DNA of 64,000 nt from positions 1-64,000 of the forward strand of contig JAFVFY010000003.1 in NCBI GenBank assembly GCA_017475265.1, written 5' to 3'. The DNA comes from Prevotella sp. GTDB lineage: Bacteria > Bacteroidota > Bacteroidia > Bacteroidales > Bacteroidaceae. Both the position numbers and the translations under genes were made by a program. The number at the start of each line of letters is the position of its first letter. Position 1 is the first letter of the stretch. Positions 43,045-50,804 of this stretch are shown piece by piece. The notes beneath the pieces are model-generated. The model saw only the letters and a list, made by a program, of their open reading frames with translations. It did no database searches and was not told the origin of the DNA.

Positions 43045-43281
43045 ATGAAGAAGCGAAAGGTATTCCACGTTGAACTCAAGCAGCCCGTCGATGGAAGGAA
43101 GCATTTCTATTTCGGCTCAAAAAGGGCGATATTTGACGTTTTGCCACACGATGCAGTGGGAATCACGTACCGCACCCTTACGAACTGCGTAAAGCTCTCT
43201 AATGGACCGTATGAGAATAAGAAATGCATCATCAGGCAGGGTGATTTGATAACAACATGTCAGGTTAGAGTAAAAAAGTAA
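43045..43281 (+). CDS. Small basic hypothetical protein
   Basis: A 78-residue basic protein starting MKKRKVFHVELKQPVDGRKH, last of the plus-strand operon. Beta-strand pattern with RAIFDVLPHDAVGI and CQVRVKK at the end. Size, charge and place recall small DNA- or RNA-binding phage proteins. No family recognised. The next transcription unit on the same strand begins only 9 bp after its stop with the promoter of a small RNA. Confidence 0.6.
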   Translation: MKKRKVFHVELKQPVDGRKHFYFGSKRAIFDVLPHDAVGITYRTLTNCVKLSNGPYENKKCIIRQGDLITTCQVRVKK

Positions 43282-43289
43282 CCGAAATA

Positions 43290-43321
43290 TTTGCAAGTAT
43301 CAAATATTGTTCGTAACTTTG
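43290..43321 (+). promoter_or_regulatory. Bacteroides-type promoter of a small RNA
   Basis: TTTG (43290-43293), exactly 20 nt, then TAACTTTG (43314-43321). It is a full match to TTTG-N19-21-TAnnTTTG. The expected start is around 43328. It resembles the promoter at 39783-39813 beyond the consensus boxes. Confidence 0.85.
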
Positions 43322-43327
43322 CAACCG

Positions 43328-43394
43328 AAAACGATGGAGGTTTCACGCGCCCAATGGGCTTCGACCCGGGTTAACGCATTCCACCGTTTTTTTT
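43328..43394 (+). ncRNA. Putative small non-coding RNA (about 67 nt)
   Basis: It begins downstream of the strong promoter and ends in a run of eight T (43387-43394). The ends pair: AACGATGGA (43330-43338) with TCCACCGTT (43380-43388), 8 of 9 positions. Inside there is a stem GCCC/GGGC with an AAT loop (43349-43359) and a self-complementary CCCGGG. No open frame longer than a few codons is present. It lies between convergent genes, overlapping the last 2 bp of the minor head gene. Possible roles: antisense control of late transcripts or a host-directed RNA. Confidence 0.7.
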
Positions 43395-44709
43395 ATGGTT
43401 TTCCATTGATTATATCCTCTGGCTTCTTTGGCTCAATGGTATAAAGAACCTCACCGTTGTAATCCTTATGCATTTTTACATTGGCCCAATACTTTTTCCC
43501 ATTTATGTTTTTTGAGTAATAAAGGAAATAATCTGTTTCTGGGTGCTTTGGCCTGTTTGGATTCTTTGGGTCGTATTTAGGATGACCGGGCTCGTATGGT
43601 CTGTTATGTGCCCATCCCTCATAGTTCCATCCTTTGAAATCTTCAAGTGTCAATTCTGAAAGCCACTGCATCAGTGTCTCGTCCTCCCTGTCATGCTCAA
43701 TGATGTCAGTCAAGGAACGACGCAACACACGCATTTGACCTGTCAAGAAACAATCATCCTCTATCGTAGCACCTTGATATTGGTCTAACTGCCGTTTCAT
43801 TTCCTTGATGTGTTTAACGGCTTTTCTATTGACATTTGCGACACTACTATCAGTAGTTTCCGTATGTTTGTCGGTTTCCTGCTTGATGCCCTTGTTCCCC
43901 TGTTCCGTATGCTGCGCTACCTGCGCAGCCTCCACATACTTTTCATTGTCTTTCACCCAGTACGGCAGCGTCCCTCGCTCACGAGCCTTCTCCACGCGCT
44001 CTGAGTTGTCATTCATCCACTTCTGAAACCCTGCGTGAGGCTCCGCAATCTCACCCTCAAACTTCCACCCCTCCACGTCTTCACCATTGAGAATGGCACG
44101 GTGGTACGCCATCCGCTCCTTCTCGTCAGCAAGAATGGGAACAATGTAGCATCTGCATTGCGGGTGCCACCCCACAAACTTGAAGTCCTTCGGGTATTTG
44201 CCAGCCAACGCCTCACACACCGGACAGGCGAAAGGGTGGTTGCTGCGCCTCACCTCCATGCCTACCACGAAGGGGATGTCATTCCACCGCTCACAGTCGG
44301 CAGCACGGTAGGCCATGTTGGTCTCGGTTCTGGCAAGGCGCATCGCGTTCTTGTAGCTGCTGCGGTACTCACCACGTCCGGGATGGTACGCTGCGGCCCG
44401 CTTCGACAGCTTCAGGTTCCCTTCCTCGTCACGCACCCTGCGAAACAGCTTGTCGGGTTCCTGTAGATATTGGCGCACATGGCGCGAGACGGTGGCCGCT
44501 GAGTCGCCACGTCCGAGGCTGGCACTGAGGGCCAGTTCCATTTCCTCCTTGAACTGCCCGGTGTACTTCCACACCTTCTGGGACAGATTTAGACCGCCGT
44601 ACTCGCTCTTGCGCTTGAAGAAGGCATCCATGGCATCGCGGTTTCTGCTGAACCATCGCGCATAGTGGTTGTCCTCTTGCAGCCCTGGGCCGAATATGGA
44701 TTCAATCAT
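43393..44709 (-). CDS. Phage minor head (head morphogenesis) protein, SPP1 gp7 / Mu F-like
   Basis: A protein of 438 residues from the ATG at 44709. The signature of head morphogenesis proteins is present: ARTETNMAYRAADCERWNDI, then a zinc-type cluster HPFACPVCEALAGKYPKDFK and HPQCRCYIVPIL. The C-terminal 150 residues extend beyond this domain and end FLYYSKNINGKKYWANVKMH, reminiscent of a polymorphic-toxin-like barnase/EndoU tail region found on some such proteins, but without proof. It follows the portal block as usual. The start overlaps the upstream stop by 8 bp; the frame is open further to a TTG at 44748. Confidence 0.82.
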   Translation of the reverse strand: MIESIFGPGLQEDNHYARWFSRNRDAMDAFFKRKSEYGGLNLSQKVWKYTGQFKEEMELALSASLGRGDSAATVSRHVRQYLQEPDKLFRRVRDEEGNLKLSKRAAAYHPGRGEYRSSYKNAMRLARTETNMAYRAADCERWNDIPFVVGMEVRRSNHPFACPVCEALAGKYPKDFKFVGWHPQCRCYIVPILADEKERMAYHRAILNGEDVEGWKFEGEIAEPHAGFQKWMNDNSERVEKARERGTLPYWVKDNEKYVEAAQVAQHTEQGNKGIKQETDKHTETTDSSVANVNRKAVKHIKEMKRQLDQYQGATIEDDCFLTGQMRVLRRSLTDIIEHDREDETLMQWLSELTLEDFKGWNYEGWAHNRPYEPGHPKYDPKNPNRPKHPETDYFLYYSKNINGKKYWANVKMHKDYNGEVLYTIEPKKPEDIINGKP

Positions 44710-45004
44710 TGCATCGTTGGAAAGGTTCGCAAACAAAAAATTCGGCAATGACTCCCCTGCGTATCTCCTGATAAACGGCGCTGTAGAGGCCGCGAAGCAC
44801 GTTTGTAGCCTTCACGGATAGTTTCTTATGGTCGGCGAAATAAAACACCTCGTCGGGCTTTAAATCGACATCAGCGGCCAAGTCAAGCAGGGCATTGACG
44901 GCAGCAGTGTAGTATTTGCTGACGTTGGAAGCATAGCCCTCAGTACGGGCAAACAGGCCCGGCAGATACTTCTCAATCTCTATCTTCTTCTGTTTCTTGC
45001 TCAT
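44702..45004 (-). CDS. Small head-region protein upstream of the minor head gene
   Basis: A 100-residue helical protein (KIEIEKYLPGLFARTEGYAS, LRGLYSAVYQEIRRGVIAEF). In many phages this part is the N-terminus of the minor head protein itself; here it is a separate frame that ends 8 bp inside it. The stretch GAATTTTTTG lies in the overlap, so a +1 shift could join the two frames, but the ATG at 44709 makes separate translation simpler. Its start overlaps the preceding zinc protein stop (ATGA). Confidence 0.65.
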   Translation of the reverse strand: MSKKQKKIEIEKYLPGLFARTEGYASNVSKYYTAAVNALLDLAADVDLKPDEVFYFADHKKLSVKATNVLRGLYSAVYQEIRRGVIAEFFVCEPFQRCND

Positions 45005-45180
45005 TGTCCCGGCTTTTTAGGCTTGAAATTGTCGCTACAGCCCTCGTGGTTCATCAGCATGGAATGGGTATGGTAAGGGCAGCGGCACATGAAGAACTCC
45101 CCCTTCACATTCTTGCAATGGAAGTCGTAGGCTCTGGCACAGTCACGGCACAGATGCTTGGGCTTCTCTATCTTACCCAT
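45001..45180 (-). CDS. Small zinc-ribbon-like protein (59 residues)
   Basis: The frame begins MGKIEKPKHLCRDCARAYDF and contains two cysteine pairs, CRDC and later CRC, with several His (HTHS, NHEG), consistent with a zinc-binding module. Its ATG overlaps the portal stop as TAATG and its TGA overlaps the next ATG, so it is embedded in a chain of coupled genes and is very probably real. Function unknown; it may be a capsid or packaging accessory. Confidence 0.7.
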   Translation of the reverse strand: MGKIEKPKHLCRDCARAYDFHCKNVKGEFFMCRCPYHTHSMLMNHEGCSDNFKPKKPGQ

Positions 45181-46637
45181 TACTTAGCCCCTCCGAATAT
45201 ATCATCCTTACCCTGTGTGGCGGAAAACAAGTCCTGCTGCTCCTTGGCGGCATCTTCCTTCTGTTTCTTGATGCGCTGTTTCTCCAGCTCCTTATCCTTG
45301 ACGAGCGGGTTCTGCTCGATGCCGCTTTCCTCAGACATGGTACCACCGTCGATGGCCTCATTGATATTCTTGATGGTCTCTGCAATGTCCTCACCGAAAG
45401 GCTCCTGGTAGTCGTGGTCACACTCCAGCTGGTCAAGCTTGTATTCACTCTTGGTGATGTAGAGCACGTTGGCCATGATGGAGATAACGAGTGATGCGGT
45501 TCTATCCAGCAGTTCGTCGTAGTTCTCCTTGTGCTTCGTGGCCTTGATGTCAGCAAGAAGCATCATCTGTTTGAGGGCCTTGCCCGACATCTGCGACATT
45601 CCCTTGAACTGGCTCCAGTCGATGTCCGGCGTGAACGTCTTGGTCAGGATATGGTGGCGCAACCACTCCAACTCGTCTTTCTTGCTCTCGTTCTGGCCGT
45701 CCCATGTGAGGAAGGAGGCCATCTTGCTGACATCTTCCACGTTGTCGCTGGCAACAAGTGTCTTATTCTCCACCTCCTTGTCAGGCATGGACTTCAAGAG
45801 GGCTGCTTTCAGTACCAGATACGGGTCGCTGAAATAGTCGTTGGTGTCGGCACGTCGAGAGGCCACGTATTCCTCGCGGTTGATCAGTTCCTCGACACCT
45901 TCCCATTCCTTCTTCTGCTTGAAGTAGATGACGGGGATTTTCCCGATGGGGTTGTCCTCTTCCTCCACCTCCCATCCGAACGTTCCGCGCTGGCAATGGT
46001 AGATGGCGGTGTCCGTGAAGATGTCGAGGTGATAGGTGGTCTTTCCGGCCACGTCCTTTGAGTAGTGGCCCCATGCGAAGGTGATAAGGTTCTCGTATAC
46101 GTCCCAGCGGGTGTAAATCTCGTCACCCTTGGAGCGTGCGAGAACGCGGATCTGGCAGTCTGGCTCATTCTTCTTGTTGCGGAATACACGGAAGAGCATA
46201 GCTGATTCCGTCTCGCTTCCTGCCAGTCGCTTGCACTGTCTTATCTTGCTGTTGAAGTGCATCCTTTTCAGCAAGTCGGTGTAAGCCTGAAAGCCATCGT
46301 CGGCACCCTCGCTCTTCTGTTTCCACTTCACGGGCTGTCCGAAGAGGAACACAAGGGAAATCTCATTGATGTACACTGGATAGCCCACAGGCAGCTTCCA
46401 GCGCGTCAGCGTACCCTTGCGGTTGCCTTTGAGGTCTTTCAGTACCTTATCCTTGCGCTCCATAATGAGGTGCGTCTTCGGATCGTACTCCTTCATGGCT
46501 TCCTCGGCCTCTAACTGGTGGGAGTCAAGCAGACTCATAACTCTGGTGATGTCCTTGGCGGCGATAAGCTGCTCAAAGTCCTGGTTCCTGCCTACGGTGG
46601 CATTGAACAGGTTGGTAATCGAATTGATAATTGACAT
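45180..46637 (-). CDS. Phage portal protein (SPP1 gp6-like)
   Basis: A protein of 485 residues after the terminase gene. Features of SPP1-type portals: GYPVYINEISLVFLFGQPVK near residue 80, VFRNKKNEPDCQIRVLARSK, GKIPVIYFKQKKEWEGVEEL, and NDYFSDPYLVLKAALLKSMP. The C-terminal part is a helical, charged tail (EKQRIKKQKEDAAKEQQDLF). It forms the dodecameric DNA gate of the capsid and docks the terminase. A palindromic element separates it from the terminase gene. Confidence 0.88.
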   Translation of the reverse strand: MSIINSITNLFNATVGRNQDFEQLIAAKDITRVMSLLDSHQLEAEEAMKEYDPKTHLIMERKDKVLKDLKGNRKGTLTRWKLPVGYPVYINEISLVFLFGQPVKWKQKSEGADDGFQAYTDLLKRMHFNSKIRQCKRLAGSETESAMLFRVFRNKKNEPDCQIRVLARSKGDEIYTRWDVYENLITFAWGHYSKDVAGKTTYHLDIFTDTAIYHCQRGTFGWEVEEEDNPIGKIPVIYFKQKKEWEGVEELINREEYVASRRADTNDYFSDPYLVLKAALLKSMPDKEVENKTLVASDNVEDVSKMASFLTWDGQNESKKDELEWLRHHILTKTFTPDIDWSQFKGMSQMSGKALKQMMLLADIKATKHKENYDELLDRTASLVISIMANVLYITKSEYKLDQLECDHDYQEPFGEDIAETIKNINEAIDGGTMSEESGIEQNPLVKDKELEKQRIKKQKEDAAKEQQDLFSATQGKDDIFGGAK

Positions 46638-46660
46638 GGTTTATTATATTTGGGGTTATT

Positions 46661-46690
46661 CTTTCGTCAATTTCCCGGCTGTGAGCCGGG
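46661..46690 (-). repeat. Intercistronic palindromic element between terminase and portal
   Basis: The stem CCCGGC/GCCGGG (46674-46690, sense loop TCACA) followed by AAATTGACGAAAGA. The stem differs from the majority CCCGCC/GGCGGG by compensated changes. Confidence 0.88.
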
Positions 46691-46696
46691 CTGTCA

Positions 46697-48157
46697 CTAT
46701 ATTGCTAACATGGAGCCGACATACTCAGGCACCTCGAAGCTATCCTCTACGAAATAGTTGATGGCATAGCCAAGTATATCGACATATTCATCATGGGTCT
46801 TGGCAGGGAATCCGCAGACCTCGTCTATAAATTCCTCGTTCCAGTCGCCTTCAACCAGATACACGCGGCCACACTCAACCTTCGGGGCCACAGCATAGAG
46901 GCGCGTGTCCTTCGGATCAGTAGGCGACGGTGTGTAGGTGACATTGAGCGAACTCGACTCCTGCAGCTGCTGGCACACGCTCACACCGTTGGCTTTCGGC
47001 TCGATGCGCAGCGTGCTTTCTCCGTTGGCATCGTTAGCGGCCATGAAGTCCGGAAGATAGCGTATGAGGTCGGGAAACTCCTTGTAAACCTTCTGTGCGC
47101 AGGTGATGTAGATATTGTTCCGTATCTTGCAGGCCCCGATGATGCCGCTGGGGTCGTTGTCGTTCTTCTGCTTCTTGTTGTAGGCGGTATCGAGGAAGAA
47201 GTGAACAGGCTCACGGTAGTGCAGGGCGTGATAGTCTGCCAGGCTGATGTGCCTGAACCATTTCTCCTTGATGATGTTACCGCCCTCGGCTGTCGGGTTC
47301 TGTTCGTACTGCCCGGCATAGCCACGACTGCCGAGGTCTGTCTTGGCTTCATTCAGTACATGCCTCGGTAGTCTTACAGGATCGAGAAGGCCATCCACGT
47401 AGTTCTGCCTCAGTTCCACAGGGCTTACGTTGTCGGACAGCTCGGCAGGGAGGCAGATGTGACGGATATTCTCGCCCTTCTTCTTCAACAGGTAGCCAGT
47501 AACATCTTCCTCATGGAGTCGCTGCATGATGGTAACCACAGGCGTATTGGCCTTGTCAACCTTACGTGAGGAAAGCGTCTTGGTGTGCTCGTTGGCGGCA
47601 GTACGCATCTGCTCAGATTCGGCCTGTTTGGGGTTTACAGGGTCGTCATTGATGATAACGTGAGCATGGAAGCCAGTAATGGTGGCTCCCGTCGAAGTGG
47701 CGTAGCGGTAGCCAGTATCGGTGTTCTCATAGTTCTGCTTGCCGCTCTTGTCACGCCTTATCTTTATCTCGGGGAACAGCTTGCGGAACTTGTCGCTTTC
47801 TATGATGTCTTTCGACTTGGTGGCGTGGTCTATGGACAGGGCGCCGGAGTAGGAGTTGGTGATGATGCGGATGCTGGGGTCTTGCGTCCACAGCCAGACG
47901 GGCCACATCACCGTGACGATGGTACTCTTGGTGGTGCCAGGTGGAATGTTGATAATCAGGTCATACGGCTTTGGCTTTCGCTCCACGATAGACACGGAAA
48001 GCTTCTGGAGCTCACCACAAAGATACGGAATGTGCCAGTTGTACGCAGGTTCCTCTTTGATGATGACGTCCCAGAAGGTCTTGACGAAGAAGAAGAAGCT
48101 CTTCCTGCACTCGTCAGCTACCACGGCGATTGCCAACTCCGAATAGTCGATGTTCAT
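46697..48157 (-). CDS. terL: Terminase large subunit
   Basis: A protein of 486 residues. The ATPase centre has a Walker-A-like IINIPPGTTKSTIVTVMWPV at about 70-90 and a HVIINDDPVNPKQAES Walker B region near 170. The nuclease half contains HFFLDTAYNKKQKNDNDPSG (first Asp) and YVDILGYAINYFV near the end (last Asp), the usual RNase-H-like arrangement. It drives DNA into the capsid and cuts it. The gene follows the small subunit with a palindromic element between them. Confidence 0.9.
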   Translation of the reverse strand: MNIDYSELAIAVVADECRKSFFFFVKTFWDVIIKEEPAYNWHIPYLCGELQKLSVSIVERKPKPYDLIINIPPGTTKSTIVTVMWPVWLWTQDPSIRIITNSYSGALSIDHATKSKDIIESDKFRKLFPEIKIRRDKSGKQNYENTDTGYRYATSTGATITGFHAHVIINDDPVNPKQAESEQMRTAANEHTKTLSSRKVDKANTPVVTIMQRLHEEDVTGYLLKKKGENIRHICLPAELSDNVSPVELRQNYVDGLLDPVRLPRHVLNEAKTDLGSRGYAGQYEQNPTAEGGNIIKEKWFRHISLADYHALHYREPVHFFLDTAYNKKQKNDNDPSGIIGACKIRNNIYITCAQKVYKEFPDLIRYLPDFMAANDANGESTLRIEPKANGVSVCQQLQESSSLNVTYTPSPTDPKDTRLYAVAPKVECGRVYLVEGDWNEEFIDEVCGFPAKTHDEYVDILGYAINYFVEDSFEVPEYVGSMLAI

Positions 48158-48167
48158 TCCCCTAATG

Positions 48168-48198
48168 TTTTCGTTCGTTCCCCCGCCTGTGAGGCGGG
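48168..48198 (-). repeat. Intercistronic palindromic element between terS and terL
   Basis: The stem CCCGCC/GGCGGG (48182-48198, sense loop TCACA) followed by GGGAACGAACGAAAA. It lies 3 bp after the small terminase stop. Confidence 0.86.
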
Positions 48199-48200
48199 CG

Positions 48201-48635
48201 TCACTCCTTCTTGTTAATGAGGTCGAGCCCGATGGAAAGCAGCACCTCGCGCTGCTCTTCCGTAAGCTGGTCTAAGTCGATTTTCTGTTTGGGTACCAGA
48301 GATTCGCCATCCTTTCCGACAAGTTCCCTGCGCTCTGTGTAGCCCCTATCCTTCATCTGGGTCTTAGCGTAGAAGATTAGCATGGTGGTGTCACCGTCCT
48401 TCATCTTCTTTAGGATAAGGGCCTCGCAGAAGTCCTTCTGCAGCTCCTTCACATCGTCCACTTTCTCCTTGAAGTCCGGGTCTTCGTTATACCAGCGGTA
48501 GAACGTCATGCGGGATATGCCAGCAGCCTTACAGGCAGAGGAAACGATGCCCGATGTCTTATTTAGCTCTTCGAGAATACGTTCCTTGTCTGTCAGCACC
48601 CTTTCCTGAATGGTCTTGTCATTGTTGTTTGCCAT
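48201..48635 (-). CDS. Terminase small subunit-like HTH protein
   Basis: A protein of 144 residues from the ATG at 48635. A DNA-binding helix-turn-helix is visible (GIVSSACKAAGISRMTFYRW with following YNEDPDFKEKV), as in phage small terminases of the phBC6A51/HTH type. The C-terminal half (YAKTQMKDRGYTERRELVGK) carries the usual connection to the large subunit. I chose 48635 since the next upstream gene ends at 48640. It recognises the packaging site. Confidence 0.85.
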   Translation of the reverse strand: MANNNDKTIQERVLTDKERILEELNKTSGIVSSACKAAGISRMTFYRWYNEDPDFKEKVDDVKELQKDFCEALILKKMKDGDTTMLIFYAKTQMKDRGYTERRELVGKDGESLVPKQKIDLDQLTEEQREVLLSIGLDLINKKE

Positions 48636-48639
48636 AGTC

Positions 48640-49704
48640 CTATTGTTGTAAGTCACGAATGAGGTCGCCAACGACTACTCGATAGGTGCGCTTCTTTGGA
48701 TCGCCAGCAATGAGAATCTGGTAAACCTTCTTGTAAGTGGCCTGTGAGTGTCGGTCGGTCAGCCGTGCGTAAAGCTTCTTGGCCACCTCATGCCCCGGAT
48801 AGTCCTTGGGATGCTCGGCGGCTTTCAGCATTTCCTCACGCAGCAGCTTCTTATAGTCCTTCTCATTACCAAATTGCCTGTTCTGCTGAGAGGAACGGAA
48901 CATTTCGGTGTCCCAGTATAGCATAACGAGGTCTGCATTCGGCTCACGCTTCAAGATACGCTCGTATAGGTTAGGGTAGAACTCCAACACTTTCGGCAGC
49001 GACTTGATGGTGTCGATGGAAAAGAACTGGCTGATGCGTAGTCTGTTCAAAGGTACACCTACCTTGTAGAGGTAGATGTAAGTCTCTGGTATCTGTAGGC
49101 CATATAGCTTGATGTATAGCCAGACGTCGTTATCCTTCCAGTCATAGAGAGGATAAACGAACTTGCTTTTCTTCATCGAGGCTATTGCCGTGCGCCGCTG
49201 GACGGACTCAGCCATACGGAGGCCAACCATCTGAGGGATGGACTGGAAAATCTTCTCTCCGAAGGTCTGGTAGTTCATCCCCATGCGGAAGTCCTTGTGG
49301 TTCCTGATGGCGAACTTCGGCATCTGGCGCACCCACACGCTTTCTTTGCCAGGCTCCCAGCAGATGAATGTTTCGTCGTTAGCGAGCTTGTTGCAGCAGT
49401 TGAAGTGCTTGATAGGCATACAGAACCAGTAGAACTTTGCACCAAGCGACATGAAGCGTGAACGCCAGTTCAACACAATCTGCTCGACATCGGGATAGAT
49501 GGCTTCCTCGTCAAAGAAGATGACCATGAGCCGTGAGAACTGGATGCCGTACTTCTGCATCGTCTTGATGACCATATCGGCCATGCAGATAGAATCCTTA
49601 CCGCCAGAGAAGGACATCGAGACGAACTGGTTCCTGTTGAAGGTTTCCAGTATGCGCCTCTCAGCCGCTTCCACTACATTGATTTCAAGCTCCTTTTCAA
49701 ACAT
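48640..49704 (-). CDS. IbrA-like PAPS reductase-family protein (DUF3440 type)
   Basis: A protein of 354 residues. The PP-loop SFSGGKDSICMADMVIK near residue 35 is the ATP-binding motif of the PAPS-reductase/adenine nucleotide alpha hydrolase superfamily; YPLYDWKDNDVWLYIKLYGL is characteristic of the IbrA group. No C-terminal ECGLH redox motif of true PAPS reductases is seen. In E. coli IbrA is paired with the ParB-like IbrB; here a ParB-like gene lies 3 bp upstream. Known IbrAB acts as a regulator of eib genes, while relatives are suspected in nucleic acid modification. The substrate here is unknown. Confidence 0.78.
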   Translation of the reverse strand: MFEKELEINVVEAAERRILETFNRNQFVSMSFSGGKDSICMADMVIKTMQKYGIQFSRLMVIFFDEEAIYPDVEQIVLNWRSRFMSLGAKFYWFCMPIKHFNCCNKLANDETFICWEPGKESVWVRQMPKFAIRNHKDFRMGMNYQTFGEKIFQSIPQMVGLRMAESVQRRTAIASMKKSKFVYPLYDWKDNDVWLYIKLYGLQIPETYIYLYKVGVPLNRLRISQFFSIDTIKSLPKVLEFYPNLYERILKREPNADLVMLYWDTEMFRSSQQNRQFGNEKDYKKLLREEMLKAAEHPKDYPGHEVAKKLYARLTDRHSQATYKKVYQILIAGDPKKRTYRVVVGDLIRDLQQ

Positions 49705-49707
49705 AGC

Positions 49708-50235
49708 CTAACCCTTTCTGATTATCACTGCCTTGCTGAAGGTCTGCTTGCGGTCTGTAATCATCTGTAGGAACGTCTGGCGGTCGAGCTTCGACAGACG
49801 GAAGATTTCTTCGTCGCTCATGCCAAGTTTCTTGCTGATGTCGGCGACTGATACGCCCTCCTTAATGAGCGACTTGACAATATTCTCCATCGGCTCCAGC
49901 AGATGGGTACCACGCGCACGGTTGAACGTGATGGTTCCTGCCATATCATCCTCACGGTTGGCATGAGCGACGATGACAACGGGAATCTTATTGCCAAGCA
50001 TGGTTTTCAACGGCTCCCTGCCTGACACAAGCCAGCGGTGGAAACCGTCAATGATGGTATAGTCGGGCCTGATCACGATGGGGAAGCAGAAGCCGTTGTT
50101 TAGAATACTCTCCATCAGCAGCTTCAAGTTCTTCTCCAGAACCTTGTTAGGGTTGTAGTCATTGGGCTTTACCAGGTCACGGTCTATAAACTGGAGATTT
50201 CGCAGGGGCGCGAACAGGTCTTTCGTCTGGCTCAT
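49708..50235 (-). CDS. IbrB-like ParB/Srx-domain protein
   Basis: A protein of 175 residues from the ATG at 50235. NGFCFPIVIRPDYTIIDGFHRWLVS is the ParB/sulfiredoxin-type core (x-G-x-H-R). A C-terminal HTH-like part (GVSVADISKKLGMSDEEIFR) follows. The start overlaps the preceding ParB-like stop (ATGA). With the DUF3440-type neighbour it forms the IbrA/IbrB pair. ParB/Srx domains can act as nucleotide-dependent nucleases or kinases; which activity applies here is open. Confidence 0.78.
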   Translation of the reverse strand: MSQTKDLFAPLRNLQFIDRDLVKPNDYNPNKVLEKNLKLLMESILNNGFCFPIVIRPDYTIIDGFHRWLVSGREPLKTMLGNKIPVVIVAHANREDDMAGTITFNRARGTHLLEPMENIVKSLIKEGVSVADISKKLGMSDEEIFRLSKLDRQTFLQMITDRKQTFSKAVIIRKG

Positions 50236-50804
50236 AGCGTAATCTCCTTTCCGCAGTGTGGGCATACGATGGTGTGAGCGGCCTGCATTCCTTCCTCGAT
50301 GTCATTACGCTCCTGTACGTCCTCTTGCTGCTTTTCCTCGTCGAATTTCTGCTTGGGTGCTGCTGGCTCCTGGAAGTCCACGCCCATATTGTCGGGCACA
50401 TTCTCCTTGATGATGGCTTCAAGGTATTCTGTGGTGAATCCTATTACCCTCGTGTCGCCAATCTCGCGGATGATTTCCTCAACCTTTGTAAAGTCGATAT
50501 AGGACATAGACTGAATCTTGTTGTCCTCGACTACGATTCTGAGCTTCTGTTTCTCGGACAGGCCACGCATGATGGTAACCTCGCCCTTCGTTTCACCCAG
50601 CAGCTCCAGGGCCAGCTTCTTGCCGTGACCGCAGAGGATCCTAAAATCTTCGTCAACGATGATGGGGTAGTACTGGCCGTATTCGTCCATACTCTCCGCA
50701 AGTGCCTTGACCTGTTCCTCGGGGTGAATATTAGGGTTTTTGTCGTATGGTACGAGCTTTGACAGCTCAACCACTTTCTTCTCTTGCTTGATGTTCGTTT
50801 TCAT
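50232..50804 (-). CDS. ParB/Srx-domain protein with C-terminal zinc finger
   Basis: A protein of 190 residues. The ParB-like N-terminal domain is clear: LVPYDKNPNIHPEEQVKALA, YYPIIVDEDFRILCGHGKKL (G-x-G-H core). The C-terminus ends AHTIVCPHCGKEITL, a half zinc-ribbon (CPHC). It overlaps the preceding PAPS-reductase-like gene and the following ParB-like gene by 4 bp each, so all are co-translated. Phage ParB proteins of this type are usually linked to DNA methylases or modification enzymes, not to partitioning. Confidence 0.8.
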   Translation of the reverse strand: MKTNIKQEKKVVELSKLVPYDKNPNIHPEEQVKALAESMDEYGQYYPIIVDEDFRILCGHGKKLALELLGETKGEVTIMRGLSEKQKLRIVVEDNKIQSMSYIDFTKVEEIIREIGDTRVIGFTTEYLEAIIKENVPDNMGVDFQEPAAPKQKFDEEKQQEDVQERNDIEEGMQAAHTIVCPHCGKEITL

